This document shows, in pieces, positions 1 to 5,409 of a stretch of DNA of 5,542 bases; within the stretch, counting starts at the first letter, position 1; every line of letters begins with the position of its first letter. The DNA is from Pleurocapsa sp. MO_226.B13. Its GTDB lineage: Bacteria; Cyanobacteriota; Cyanobacteriia; Cyanobacteriales; Xenococcaceae. The stretch is from NCBI GenBank assembly GCA_030064795.1, contig JASJEI010000546.1, positions 1-5,542 of the forward strand, in the 5' to 3' direction. The notes below the pieces were generated by a model. It had not been told where the DNA came from and ran no database searches. It worked only from the letters and a program-made list of their open reading frames with translations. A program made the position numbers and the translations under genes.

Positions 1-2
1 CC

Positions 3-195
3 CCTAAACATTCCTCTTGGCTGAATCAAATTGAGTTCTGGCGATCGCATCCTTGTCCGCAAGCTGCTGAAGCGTGGGAATTTTACCAGTACAACTGACC
101 TGAAAAATCGAATTTTAGATTTTATTGATTACTTTAATCGAACTATGGCGAAGCCATTCAAGTGGACTTATAAAGGTAAGGTGTTAGCGGTTTAA
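3..195 (+). pseudogene. IS630-family transposase, C-terminal fragment, frameshifted
   Basis: This is the end of a DDE transposase gene that would cut and paste its own element. One frame (3-41) reads PKHSSWLNQIEFW, which includes the SWLNxxE motif holding the last catalytic acidic residue of IS630 enzymes. A second frame (from 49) continues with ILVRKLLKRGNF and runs to the tail KPFKWTYKGKVLAV and a TAA stop at 193-195. Between tgg (39-41) and atc (49-51) there are seven bases where two codons (six bases) are expected, so one base has been gained. These seven bases are part of a HIP1 octamer. The frame before the shift would stop at 93-95, losing the C-terminal 48 residues. The upstream part of the gene is outside the window. 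The family assignment is confident; activity is very unlikely. Confidence 0.8.
41..48. repeat. HIP1 octamer (one of four)
   Basis: This is the palindrome GCGATCGC, the highly iterated palindrome of cyanobacteria. Three more exact copies lie inside ydiJ at 1154-1161, 1723-1730 and 3152-3159. The sites support a cyanobacterial origin. This copy sits exactly where the IS630 transposase reading frame is broken, whereas the copies in ydiJ are in a gene with an intact frame. Confidence 0.9.
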
Positions 196-266
196 TGGGT
201 ATTTTATTTCCGCCGTGCTGTACTAGGCTGTTTGTTATGTCTTGCTTTGAGCATCTTCTTGAAAAA

Positions 267-318
267 GCGCACCGCCCGCGAGTCAACGGTTTCCGAGCGC
301 GTAAGGACGGAGCAAGAA
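267..318. repeat. 52-bp GC-rich insertion within the IS6 gene
   Basis: Removing these bases exactly joins codons for KR and FFKKM of the IS6 transposase, so the stretch is an insertion relative to the family. It is clearly richer in G and C than its surroundings and contains CGCGAGTCAACGGTTTCCGA. This looks like the small dispersed repeats that are scattered in cyanobacterial genomes, but no second copy is present in the window to prove it. It has no strong hairpin. There is no convincing target duplication beyond a couple of A residues at its edges. Confidence 0.5.
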
Positions 319-360
319 TCTCTTGGCAGCTTTTTTATTTCTTCTCGCACTGAGCATAAA

Positions 361-405
361 GTCACAGGCAAGCACCCGAATTGAATTCGGGTGCTTGCCT
401 GTGAC
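361..405. repeat. Perfect 22-bp inverted repeat, 1-bp spacer
   Basis: The left arm 361-382 (GTCACAGGCAAGCACCCGAA plus TT) is the exact reverse complement of the right arm 384-405, with only G383 between them. Transcribed from either strand it would fold into a very stable stem of about 20 bp. No T-run follows on either side, so it is not a standard terminator. The lack of any mismatch suggests that it is recent, or that its palindromic form is maintained by its mode of duplication. Confidence 0.9.
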
Positions 406-416
406 CGCATTCCGCG
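361..416. repeat. 56-bp insertion carrying a palindrome, within the IS6 gene
   Basis: Relative to the IS6 transposase reading NTLD-FMLSA, 56 extra bases sit between the Asp and Phe codons. GTC occurs at both edges (361-363 and 417-419), which fits a three-base target duplication or a slippage event. The insert consists of a 45-bp palindrome (361-405) plus an 11-base tail. The tail forms a second small hairpin, GACCGC/GCGGTC (403-408 and 414-419). It is probably a miniature non-autonomous repeat. The family is unknown. Confidence 0.55.
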
Positions 417-781
417 GTCTAAAGTGTTGCTTTCACTATCTACTGCACGGTACAGATATTTCCAATCTCCATTCACTTTGATATAGGTTTCATCTACTCG
501 CCAAGAGTCATTGGTAAGCTTAAGGTGACGACGAGTTCTTTCATCGATTTCAGGAGAATAAGCTAATACCCAACGACCGATAGTAGAATGATCGACTTTT
601 AAACCTCGATCTTTCATCATTTTTTCTAAATTCCGATAACTCAAAGGATAGCGAAGATACCAACGAACATTGAGTAAAATAATCTCATGTCTGGAAATGT
701 CTCCATTTAAAAGGTTCCTTGGGATTCATCAGAAGAGTCAAAGTCGTGAGTAGATTTACTTATTTGCATCATACTACATGA

Positions 782-3778
782 TTACTCCCATTTTTGGCGA
801 CAGAACCACTCTTGCTGTAAAGCTTGTAGAGGATGCAGTGGAATCCAGCCGGCAAACCTTTGCACCTGGGCACGGCAAGAAAAGCCTGTAGCCAGACGTT
901 CGCAGTTACCTTGAGAATTGGTAGTTAAATGTTGTCCCCAACTAAGCTGATATATCTCTCGTGATGTTGCTAAATGTTCGACTTCATAGCCATAGATACC
1001 TGCCAAGCCACAGCAACCAGTCTCCAGAGTGTTGAGTTGTAATCCAGCCGCTTGAAATACCTGTTGCCATTGCTGTTGGGATGCTGGTGCCAGAGTTTTT
1101 TCACTACAGTGTCCTAACAGAGTGTAGGAGCGATGACGCGGCGATTGGGGAAAGCGATCGCCCTGCTCGACGAGAAATTCTTGAGGTAATCTAATATTAA
1201 GAGCAGCTCCTCCCTCAATATTGGCATACTCATCACGATAGGTAAGCACCATACTGGGTTCAATCCCGACTATCGGAATATCAAACTGCTGAAGCTCATT
1301 GAGATAGGCAATATTTTGTCGCGCTACCTGTTCAAACTTCTCTAAGAATCCCAGTACATGAAGTGGTTTGCCGCTGATTGGTGGTGGTAACACGTAAACC
1401 TGAAATCCTAATTGGGTCAATAAATCGTAGGTAGCTAATACCAATGGTGCTTCATAGACACTGGTAAATAAGTCTTGAAGTAAAATAACGCTGTTGCTAG
1501 GATCGGCTTTCGCCAAGCGCTCGAGATCTAAGGAGGGCGCATTTCTGGAGTGCAGGGAGGCTGTAACTTTTACTTCACTTACTGGTTGAGGAGGGACTAT
1601 ACCCAACCCAGTACGCAGCAATCCTTGAGTAAGAGGATTTTGCAGCAACAGGTTAGTTATTTGAGGAAACTTGCCCTGCCATTTAGTGAGGAATTCAATG
1701 TAACCCATCAGATAATCCCGTGGCGATCGCAGATAGCGGGTGTAGTAACGCTGCAAAAATTGGGACTTGAGGCTGGGAATATCTACATGGATGGGACATT
1801 GGTTAGCACAAGCTTTACAAGAGAGACAGCCATGTAAACCGTCGTAAACTTCATGGGAGTAATCGTATTGACCAATTGTTTTAGTGAGAGTATGCCAAGA
1901 TTTGACGAGGAAATTTGCGGGTCGAGCTAAATCTCGCTCTTGACTCAAGGCAAGTTGACGCAACCATTCCCGCAGCAGACTAGCCCGACCTTTGGGAGAA
2001 TGAATGCGCTCTAAGCTACCTTTATAGGAAGGACACATTACATAGTCTGGGTTGATATTGAAACAAGCTCCATTGCCATTACAACTAAAAGCGACCTCAT
2101 AATCTGCTTGCATAGCAGTCGGTACTTGGCGATCGTAATGCCCTCTCAAGGGTGCTTCTAGAGTTACAACCTGCTCCGAGCTATTAAAAGGAGTGACAAT
2201 CTTACCTGGATTTAAGCGATTATGGGGATCGAAAGCTGACTTGATTTTGCGTAGATCTTGATAAAGTTCTTCACCAAAAAATATCGAGGTATATTCACTG
2301 CGAAAACCTCTACCGTGTTCTGCCCACATGACTCCCCCATATTGGCGAACTAGAGTCACAACTCGATCTGAGATGGTACGTATCAAAGCTTCATCTTGAG
2401 GAATTTGGAGGTTTAACGCTGGGCGTACGTGAAGACAACCGACATCCACATGACCGAACATGGCATAGTCGAGATTGTAGTCATCAAGCAGCTGTTTAAA
2501 TTCTTGAATATATGCCGACAAGTTAACTGGTGGCACTGCCGTATCTTCAATAAAAGCAATCGGTTTGCGGGCTCCTGGACGATTTCCTAGTAAGCCTACC
2601 CCCCGTTTGCGTAATTCCCAAAGGGAAGTGATTTCTTCCACCGAGCTAGTTTGATAATAGCCCATCGAATTGAAGTTTAATTCTTGTCTCAGTTGCTCGA
2701 CGGTTGCTTGGAGTTGGGCTGGATCTTCGGAAACAAATTCCACCAAATTTATCGCTTTAGCATCAGCAAGAAAATCTTTGACGCGGGGGTAAATTTCATC
2801 TTGTTTTGCTAGCTCGAGGATGGTTTCATCAATGGTTTCAATGGCAGCAGGGTTGAAAGCTAACAAAGATTGGGCCGCTGTTAAGGCATCGTCAAAACAG
2901 TCGTAATGGATCGCTAGCAGTTCTTTGTACTGAGGAATGGGGGTGAGTTTGAGTTTGGCGGCTGTAATCACTGCCAGAGTCCCTTCTGAACCGGCGAGAA
3001 TGCGGTTGAGGTCAAAGAATTGTCGTTCTGAATCGTAAACTTTTGCTAAGTTATAGCCTGTAAGAAATCTCGGCATTTTGGGGAACTGTTGTTCGATTAG
3101 AGATTGTTTGGAAGTTACAATCTCGTCTACCTGCCGATAAATTCGACCTAGGCGATCGCCTTTGGTTGTAAGTTGAGCTAGATTTTTCCGCTCGACAGGG
3201 GCAGAATTAGCTGTAGTTCCATCACTTAGCACCCAAGTAAGTTCTAAAATATGATCGCTGGTACGTCCATAGATGCGAGAACCTTTACCGCAAGCATCGG
3301 TGTTAATCATGCCTCCTAAAGTAGCGCGACTACTAGGAGCGAGGTTAGGCGCAAAGAAAACTCCATAGGGTTTGAGGTAGTTATTTAACCGATCTAGTAC
3401 TACCCCGGGTTGCACCTTAACCCAGCCAGATTCCAGATTCACCTCTAAAATCTGGTTCATGTATTTAGAGCAGTCCAAAATAATTCCCCTAGAGAGGGAT
3501 TGTCCGTTAGTACCCGTTCCACCACCACGAGGCGAAAAGGTAAGCCTTTGAAAAGCCGGCTGATTTGCCAATTGAAAGATTGCTACTAGATCTGCTGTAG
3601 TTTTGGGATAAATCACAGCCTGGGGCAAGATTTGATAGATGCTATTATCGGTGGAAGAGAGTAAGCGACTGGCAAAATCAGCGCGAATTTCCCCAGAGAA
3701 ATCCGTCTGTTTGAGTGCCTGAAGAAAGCGCTCGACATCGGTTTTTAGAGTATCCCTGAGAGGTAAGCGAGGAATCAT
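782..3778 (-). CDS. ydiJ: YdiJ-type FAD/4Fe-4S oxidoreductase, probable D-2-hydroxyglutarate dehydrogenase
   Basis: Full-length 998-aa flavoprotein. It is similar along its whole length to E. coli YdiJ (about 1018 aa), which oxidises D-2-hydroxyglutarate to 2-oxoglutarate using an acceptor other than NAD. The N-terminal FAD-binding domain (about 45-280) has SPRGGGTGTNG (82-92), ATLGGMINTDACG (152-164) and AGSEGTLAVIT (262-272). The FAD-linked oxidase C-domain (about 285-528) has GHVDVGCLHVRP (442-453), EHGRGFR (487-493) and FDPHNRLNPGKI (516-527). An iron-sulfur region follows, with Cys566, Cys572 and Cys582, then a classical CxxCxxCxxxCP (651, 654, 657, 661). The C-terminal CCG-type domain has GHC (889-891), GCCG (921-924) and GFSCR (965-969). 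The start is supported by the family N-terminus MIP and STDNSIYQ (42-49). No Shine-Dalgarno sequence is evident. No predicted membrane segment is obvious, so it is probably cytosolic or peripherally membrane-associated, passing electrons to a quinone or another carrier (inference). Other 2-hydroxyacid substrates, such as lactate or glycolate, are not excluded. Confidence 0.95.
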   Translation of the reverse strand: MIPRLPLRDTLKTDVERFLQALKQTDFSGEIRADFASRLLSSTDNSIYQILPQAVIYPKTTADLVAIFQLANQPAFQRLTFSPRGGGTGTNGQSLSRGIILDCSKYMNQILEVNLESGWVKVQPGVVLDRLNNYLKPYGVFFAPNLAPSSRATLGGMINTDACGKGSRIYGRTSDHILELTWVLSDGTTANSAPVERKNLAQLTTKGDRLGRIYRQVDEIVTSKQSLIEQQFPKMPRFLTGYNLAKVYDSERQFFDLNRILAGSEGTLAVITAAKLKLTPIPQYKELLAIHYDCFDDALTAAQSLLAFNPAAIETIDETILELAKQDEIYPRVKDFLADAKAINLVEFVSEDPAQLQATVEQLRQELNFNSMGYYQTSSVEEITSLWELRKRGVGLLGNRPGARKPIAFIEDTAVPPVNLSAYIQEFKQLLDDYNLDYAMFGHVDVGCLHVRPALNLQIPQDEALIRTISDRVVTLVRQYGGVMWAEHGRGFRSEYTSIFFGEELYQDLRKIKSAFDPHNRLNPGKIVTPFNSSEQVVTLEAPLRGHYDRQVPTAMQADYEVAFSCNGNGACFNINPDYVMCPSYKGSLERIHSPKGRASLLREWLRQLALSQERDLARPANFLVKSWHTLTKTIGQYDYSHEVYDGLHGCLSCKACANQCPIHVDIPSLKSQFLQRYYTRYLRSPRDYLMGYIEFLTKWQGKFPQITNLLLQNPLTQGLLRTGLGIVPPQPVSEVKVTASLHSRNAPSLDLERLAKADPSNSVILLQDLFTSVYEAPLVLATYDLLTQLGFQVYVLPPPISGKPLHVLGFLEKFEQVARQNIAYLNELQQFDIPIVGIEPSMVLTYRDEYANIEGGAALNIRLPQEFLVEQGDRFPQSPRHRSYTLLGHCSEKTLAPASQQQWQQVFQAAGLQLNTLETGCCGLAGIYGYEVEHLATSREIYQLSWGQHLTTNSQGNCERLATGFSCRAQVQRFAGWIPLHPLQALQQEWFCRQKWE

Positions 3779-3821
3779 CGGCGGTCGTTGAATGAAGAAG
3801 TTGGTTTGAAGCCTATGGTTA

Positions 3822-3849
3822 ATTTTAACAACTGCGATCTATAGTTCAA
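3822..3849 (-). promoter_or_regulatory. Candidate sigma70-type promoter for ydiJ
   Basis: On the minus strand a -35-like TTGAAC (3844-3849) and a -10-like TAAAAT (3822-3827) are separated by 16 bases. Each hexamer is close to the consensus. The predicted transcript start is near 3815, giving a leader of about 37 nt before the ydiJ ATG. This is a pattern match only; AT-rich intergenic DNA produces such matches by chance. Confidence 0.4.
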
Positions 3850-3853
3850 ATAT

Positions 3854-3870
3854 CTTACTTTTTAAGTAAG
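3854..3870. promoter_or_regulatory. Inverted repeat CTTACTT-TTT-AAGTAAG, possible operator
   Basis: Two perfect 7-bp arms (3854-3860 and 3864-3870) flank a TTT spacer. The repeat begins 5 bp upstream of the candidate ydiJ -35 box, a usual position for an activator site in a divergent intergenic region. The hairpin is AT-rich and too weak to be a convincing terminator. No regulator gene is present nearby, so a binding protein cannot be proposed. Confidence 0.3.
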
Positions 3871-4071
3871 TGGGTTTCGGTAGTAGGTCTAGTAGTTGCT
3901 TTGGGGGGATTTCCACGATCAAGACCTTAATTAATTTCCTCTGAGTCCGATGTTGATTTAATGTTTTTCATCTATTTTTCTAGAGGAATGTGTCAGAAAA
4001 TACACAGCTCATCCCCAAAATTAATTATCTTTTAATAAGATGTTAAAAGCAGCATTTTATGATCGGGAAAA

Positions 4072-4191
4072 TTGCCTAAAAATGTGTTTGCCGTTACCCC
4101 AAAAAATGCAATTAAATATCAGGAAAAACTGATTGATACAGCAATTGAGAACTATAGATTATCGTCTAAGAATATTCTTCGATCAATATGA
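4072..4191 (+). CDS. Possible small ORF overlapping the phosphoesterase start
   Basis: A frame open from 4063 to a TGA at 4189-4191 encodes 35 residues from GTG4084 or 39 from TTG4072. It contains KNAIKYQEKLIDTAIENYR, a charged, helix-like composition. Its stop overlaps the next gene's ATG as ATGA, the geometry of translational coupling. Against it: there is no ATG start, no convincing ribosome site apart from a weak GGGA at 4065-4068, no recognised family, and open frames of this length arise by chance in AT-rich DNA. It could also be the end of a decayed gene. The neighbouring frame is open from 4025 to 4132 (ATG at 4040, MLKAAFYDRENCL), so a frameshift between the two would make a longer product. 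Confidence 0.25.
   Translation: MPKNVFAVTPKNAIKYQEKLIDTAIENYRLSSKNILRSI
4133..4162 (+). promoter_or_regulatory. Weak promoter candidate for the phosphoesterase gene
   Basis: TTGATA (4133-4138) could act as a -35 box. The AT-rich TATAGATTAT (4153-4162) offers -10 choices such as TAGATT (4155-4160, 16-bp spacing) or GATTAT (4157-4162, 18-bp spacing). The start site would be about 20 nt before the ATG at 4188. None of the -10 choices is close to consensus, and the region overlaps the possible small ORF, so at most one of these two readings may be right. Confidence 0.25.
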
Positions 4192-5321
4192 CTCCAAACT
4201 TTAAATTTGCTATTGCCAGCGATCTTCACATAGCCGTACCTAAAACTATTAGCAAACAACCAGAACGATTTCATTTAGTAGAAGTTAGTATTCCAGCTTT
4301 TGAAAAGGCTTTAGAACATTTAGAAACATTAGATTTGGATTTTCTCCTCTTACCAGGTGATTTAACCCAAGATGGCGAAGTGGAAAATCATCAATGGTTA
4401 GCAAATCGTTTATCTAAACTACCTTTTCCTACCTATGTCATCCCAGGTAATCACGATATTCCTAATTTATTAGCCACCGAAAAGCCGCTTTCGGAAAAGC
4501 AGAGCCAACGCATCATCGGCTTTAACGATTTTCCCCAATATTACCAAAATTGCGGTTATCAAAATACCGAGCAACTTTATTACAGCCAAGAAATTTTGCC
4601 TGGAGTACGATTAATTGCTCTTAATTCTAATACTTTCGATCGAGATGGTCGGCAAATAGGATGTTTGTACGAGCGACAATTACTTTGGTTGGAATCAATT
4701 CTCCAAAGGGCAAATCGACAGCTTGTACTACTAACTATCCACCATAATATTATCGAACATTTACCACAGCAATCCAAGCATCCTATAGGCAAACGCTATA
4801 TGCTGGATAACAGAATTGCTTTATTGGATTTACTCCAAAAATATGGAGTCAAGTTGATTTTTACAGGACATCTCCACGTACAAGATGTTGCCGAATTTGA
4901 GGGGATTTACGAAGTCTGTACTGGTTCGATGGTGAGCTATCCCCATCCTTATCGAGTCATAGAAGTGACAGCACCAAATTCCGAAGCGATAAAACTCAAG
5001 ATACAATCTCACTGGATAAAATCTGTTCTCGGATGGGAAAATTTGACACAGAGATCGCGAGAATACTTAGGCGCTCGCTCTGGTCAATTTATGATGCGCC
5101 TGCTAACTTCTCCACCGCTCAATTTATCTCCTACAGAAGCAGCAAAATATACTCCCCACTTACGTTATTTTTGGTCAGATCTGGCTGCTGGAGATGGATT
5201 CTTTGATTTCCCCCAATTCCCCCCATTACTAAGAAAACATTTTCAACAATTTAGTGCGGTTGACAGTGAAGGAAATCCTAATTTAATTGATAATCAAGTA
5301 ACTCTTGTACTGAGTCGTTGA
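4188..5321 (+). CDS. Calcineurin-like metallophosphoesterase with C-terminal extension
   Basis: A 377-aa binuclear-metal phosphoesterase of the Metallophos superfamily. The order of motifs is complete: DLH (Asp12, His14), GDLT (Asp58), GNHD (87-90), HHN (His185, His186) and GHLH (227-230). The catalytic fold occupies about residues 5-260. The layout is like the CpdA/Rv0805 type of cyclic-nucleotide phosphodiesterases, but substrate cannot be read from the motifs; nucleotides, phospholipids and other phosphodiesters are possible. Residues from about 262 to 377 form an extension with no motif I recognise, including TPHLRYFWSDLAAGDGFFDF (322-341). There is no signal peptide or membrane segment, so a cytoplasmic protein is expected. 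The ATG is the only plausible start, since an in-frame stop lies at 4167-4169. No clear Shine-Dalgarno sequence precedes it. The gene is divergent from ydiJ and convergent with the partial gene at the right edge. Confidence 0.93.
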   Translation: MTPNFKFAIASDLHIAVPKTISKQPERFHLVEVSIPAFEKALEHLETLDLDFLLLPGDLTQDGEVENHQWLANRLSKLPFPTYVIPGNHDIPNLLATEKPLSEKQSQRIIGFNDFPQYYQNCGYQNTEQLYYSQEILPGVRLIALNSNTFDRDGRQIGCLYERQLLWLESILQRANRQLVLLTIHHNIIEHLPQQSKHPIGKRYMLDNRIALLDLLQKYGVKLIFTGHLHVQDVAEFEGIYEVCTGSMVSYPHPYRVIEVTAPNSEAIKLKIQSHWIKSVLGWENLTQRSREYLGARSGQFMMRLLTSPPLNLSPTEAAKYTPHLRYFWSDLAAGDGFFDFPQFPPLLRKHFQQFSAVDSEGNPNLIDNQVTLVLSR

Positions 5322-5329
5322 TAGTTGAT

Positions 5330-5361
5330 TGATTTTCTAGAAAAATCTCAAAATCATTTTT
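5330..5361 (+). terminator. Weak terminator-like hairpin after the phosphoesterase gene
   Basis: TGATTTT (5330-5336) can pair with AAAATCA (5350-5356), followed at once by TTTTT (5357-5361), nine bases past the stop codon. The stem is AT-rich and the loop is 13 nt. A competing fold pairs GATTTT with AAAATC at 5342-5347. The geometry fits an intrinsic terminator but the predicted stability is low. Confidence 0.3.
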
Positions 5362-5391
5362 CGCCTCTGCTGACGTTAACTAACCAGATTA

Positions 5392-5407
5392 GGAAAAGCT
5401 TTTTTCC
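5392..5407. terminator. Hairpin between convergent genes
   Basis: GGAAAA (5392-5397) and TTTTCC (5402-5407) form a 6-bp stem with a 4-base loop. CTAAC (5380-5384) and GTTAG (5409-5413) can add an outer stem, and the outer right arm overlaps the minus-strand stop codon. It lies between two convergent stops, where a two-way terminator is expected. There is no clean T-run after it on either strand. Confidence 0.25.
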
Positions 5408-5409
5408 AG

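Larger units (their letters stand above)
1..226 (+). mobile_element. IS630-family element, right-end fragment
   Basis: This is the right-hand end of an IS630 (Tc1/mariner-like) insertion sequence, cut by the window edge. It contains the frameshifted 3' end of the transposase gene followed by about 28 bp of non-coding end that should carry the right terminal inverted repeat. Sequence recognisable as IS6 transposase, on the opposite strand, begins at about 223-226. The junction contains CTAG (223-226), which fits IS630-type insertion at a TA dinucleotide. The left end of the element, and the rest of the disrupted IS6 gene, should lie outside the window to the left. The exact right boundary is uncertain by a few bases. 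Confidence 0.7.
226..729 (-). pseudogene. IS6-family transposase, 5' fragment, multiply disrupted
   Basis: This is the N-terminal part of an IS6-type DDE transposase. The start ATG (727-729) gives MNPKEPFKWRHFQ, the usual IS6 beginning. An extra base at about 686-690 then shifts the frame, and the rest continues EIILLNVRWYLRYPLSYRNL and through the helix-turn-helix region KVDHSTIGRWV. The first catalytic aspartate is in WRVDETYIK (D at about 492-494). After VDSESNTLD the protein should read FMLSARRNKKAAKRFFKKML, but a 56-bp insert sits before FMLS and a 52-bp insert splits KR from FFKK. The two inserts total 108 bp, so the original frame returns for FFKKMLKARHNKQP. Family similarity ends near 226 and the frame runs into IS630 sequence, stopping at 204-206. 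The later catalytic residues are missing. The uninterrupted stretch 204-644 would encode 146 residues if started at TTG, but it is not a credible gene. Confidence 0.85.
223..777 (-). mobile_element. IS6-family element, left-end fragment with secondary insertions
   Basis: This is the promoter-proximal part of an IS6-family insertion sequence read on the minus strand. It is interrupted at about 221-226 by the end of an IS630-type element. The opposite boundary is not certain. On the minus strand the stretch at 763-777 reads GTAGTATGATGCAAA, which resembles a degenerate IS6-type terminal repeat (family ends commonly read like GGTTCTGTTGCAAA), so the element probably ends within about 5-20 bp of the ydiJ stop. 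No direct target duplication can be tested, because the other end is not in the window. The remnant also carries two short insertions (267-318 and 361-416) and a one-base frameshift. Confidence 0.6.
3779..4187. other. 409-bp divergent intergenic region
   Basis: This AT-rich stretch separates the divergently transcribed ydiJ and phosphoesterase genes. It holds the ydiJ promoter candidate and the adjacent inverted repeat on the left. On the right are a weaker promoter candidate and a short open frame that touches the phosphoesterase start. A small inverted repeat ATCTT-TTAAT-AAGAT lies at 4027-4041. The middle part (about 3880-4020) shows nothing recognisable: no tRNA, no riboswitch-like fold that I can support, and no ORF above about 25 codons. 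Confidence 0.7.

Noticed and set aside
361..405. The long palindrome as a Rho-independent terminator
   Set aside because: No T-run follows on either strand, and it is located inside transposase coding sequence as part of an insertion.
204..644. Treating the 146-codon frame as a real transposase gene
   Set aside because: It starts inside the family homology at a TTG, includes two out-of-family insertions and ends in IS630 sequence, so it is only the longest open piece of a pseudogene.
566..700. CRISPR or tandem repeat structure in the mobile region
   Set aside because: No unit recurs at regular spacing anywhere in the window; only single inverted repeats are present.
1550..1837. 95-codon open frame on the plus strand opposite ydiJ
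   Set aside because: It lies wholly antisense to the iron-sulfur and C-terminal region of a strongly conserved gene, and its translation looks like no protein family. It is a shadow frame.
782..3778. Missing fourth cysteine in the first iron-sulfur motif of YdiJ (Cys566, Cys572, Cys582)
   Set aside because: E. coli YdiJ shows the same three-cysteine spacing (CNGNGxC then MCPS), so it is normal for the family and not a lesion.
3961..4035. 24-codon plus-strand ORF starting at ATG 3961 in the intergenic region
   Set aside because: Short, low-complexity hydrophobic and serine-rich product with no ribosome site and no recognisable similarity.
4580..4792. 70-codon minus-strand frame inside the phosphoesterase
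   Set aside because: It is antisense to the conserved core of the phosphoesterase, including the His185/His186 region. Cysteine- and serine-rich nonsense composition.
4830..5012. 60-codon minus-strand frame inside the phosphoesterase
   Set aside because: It is antisense to the GHLH motif region; no family resemblance and no start signal.
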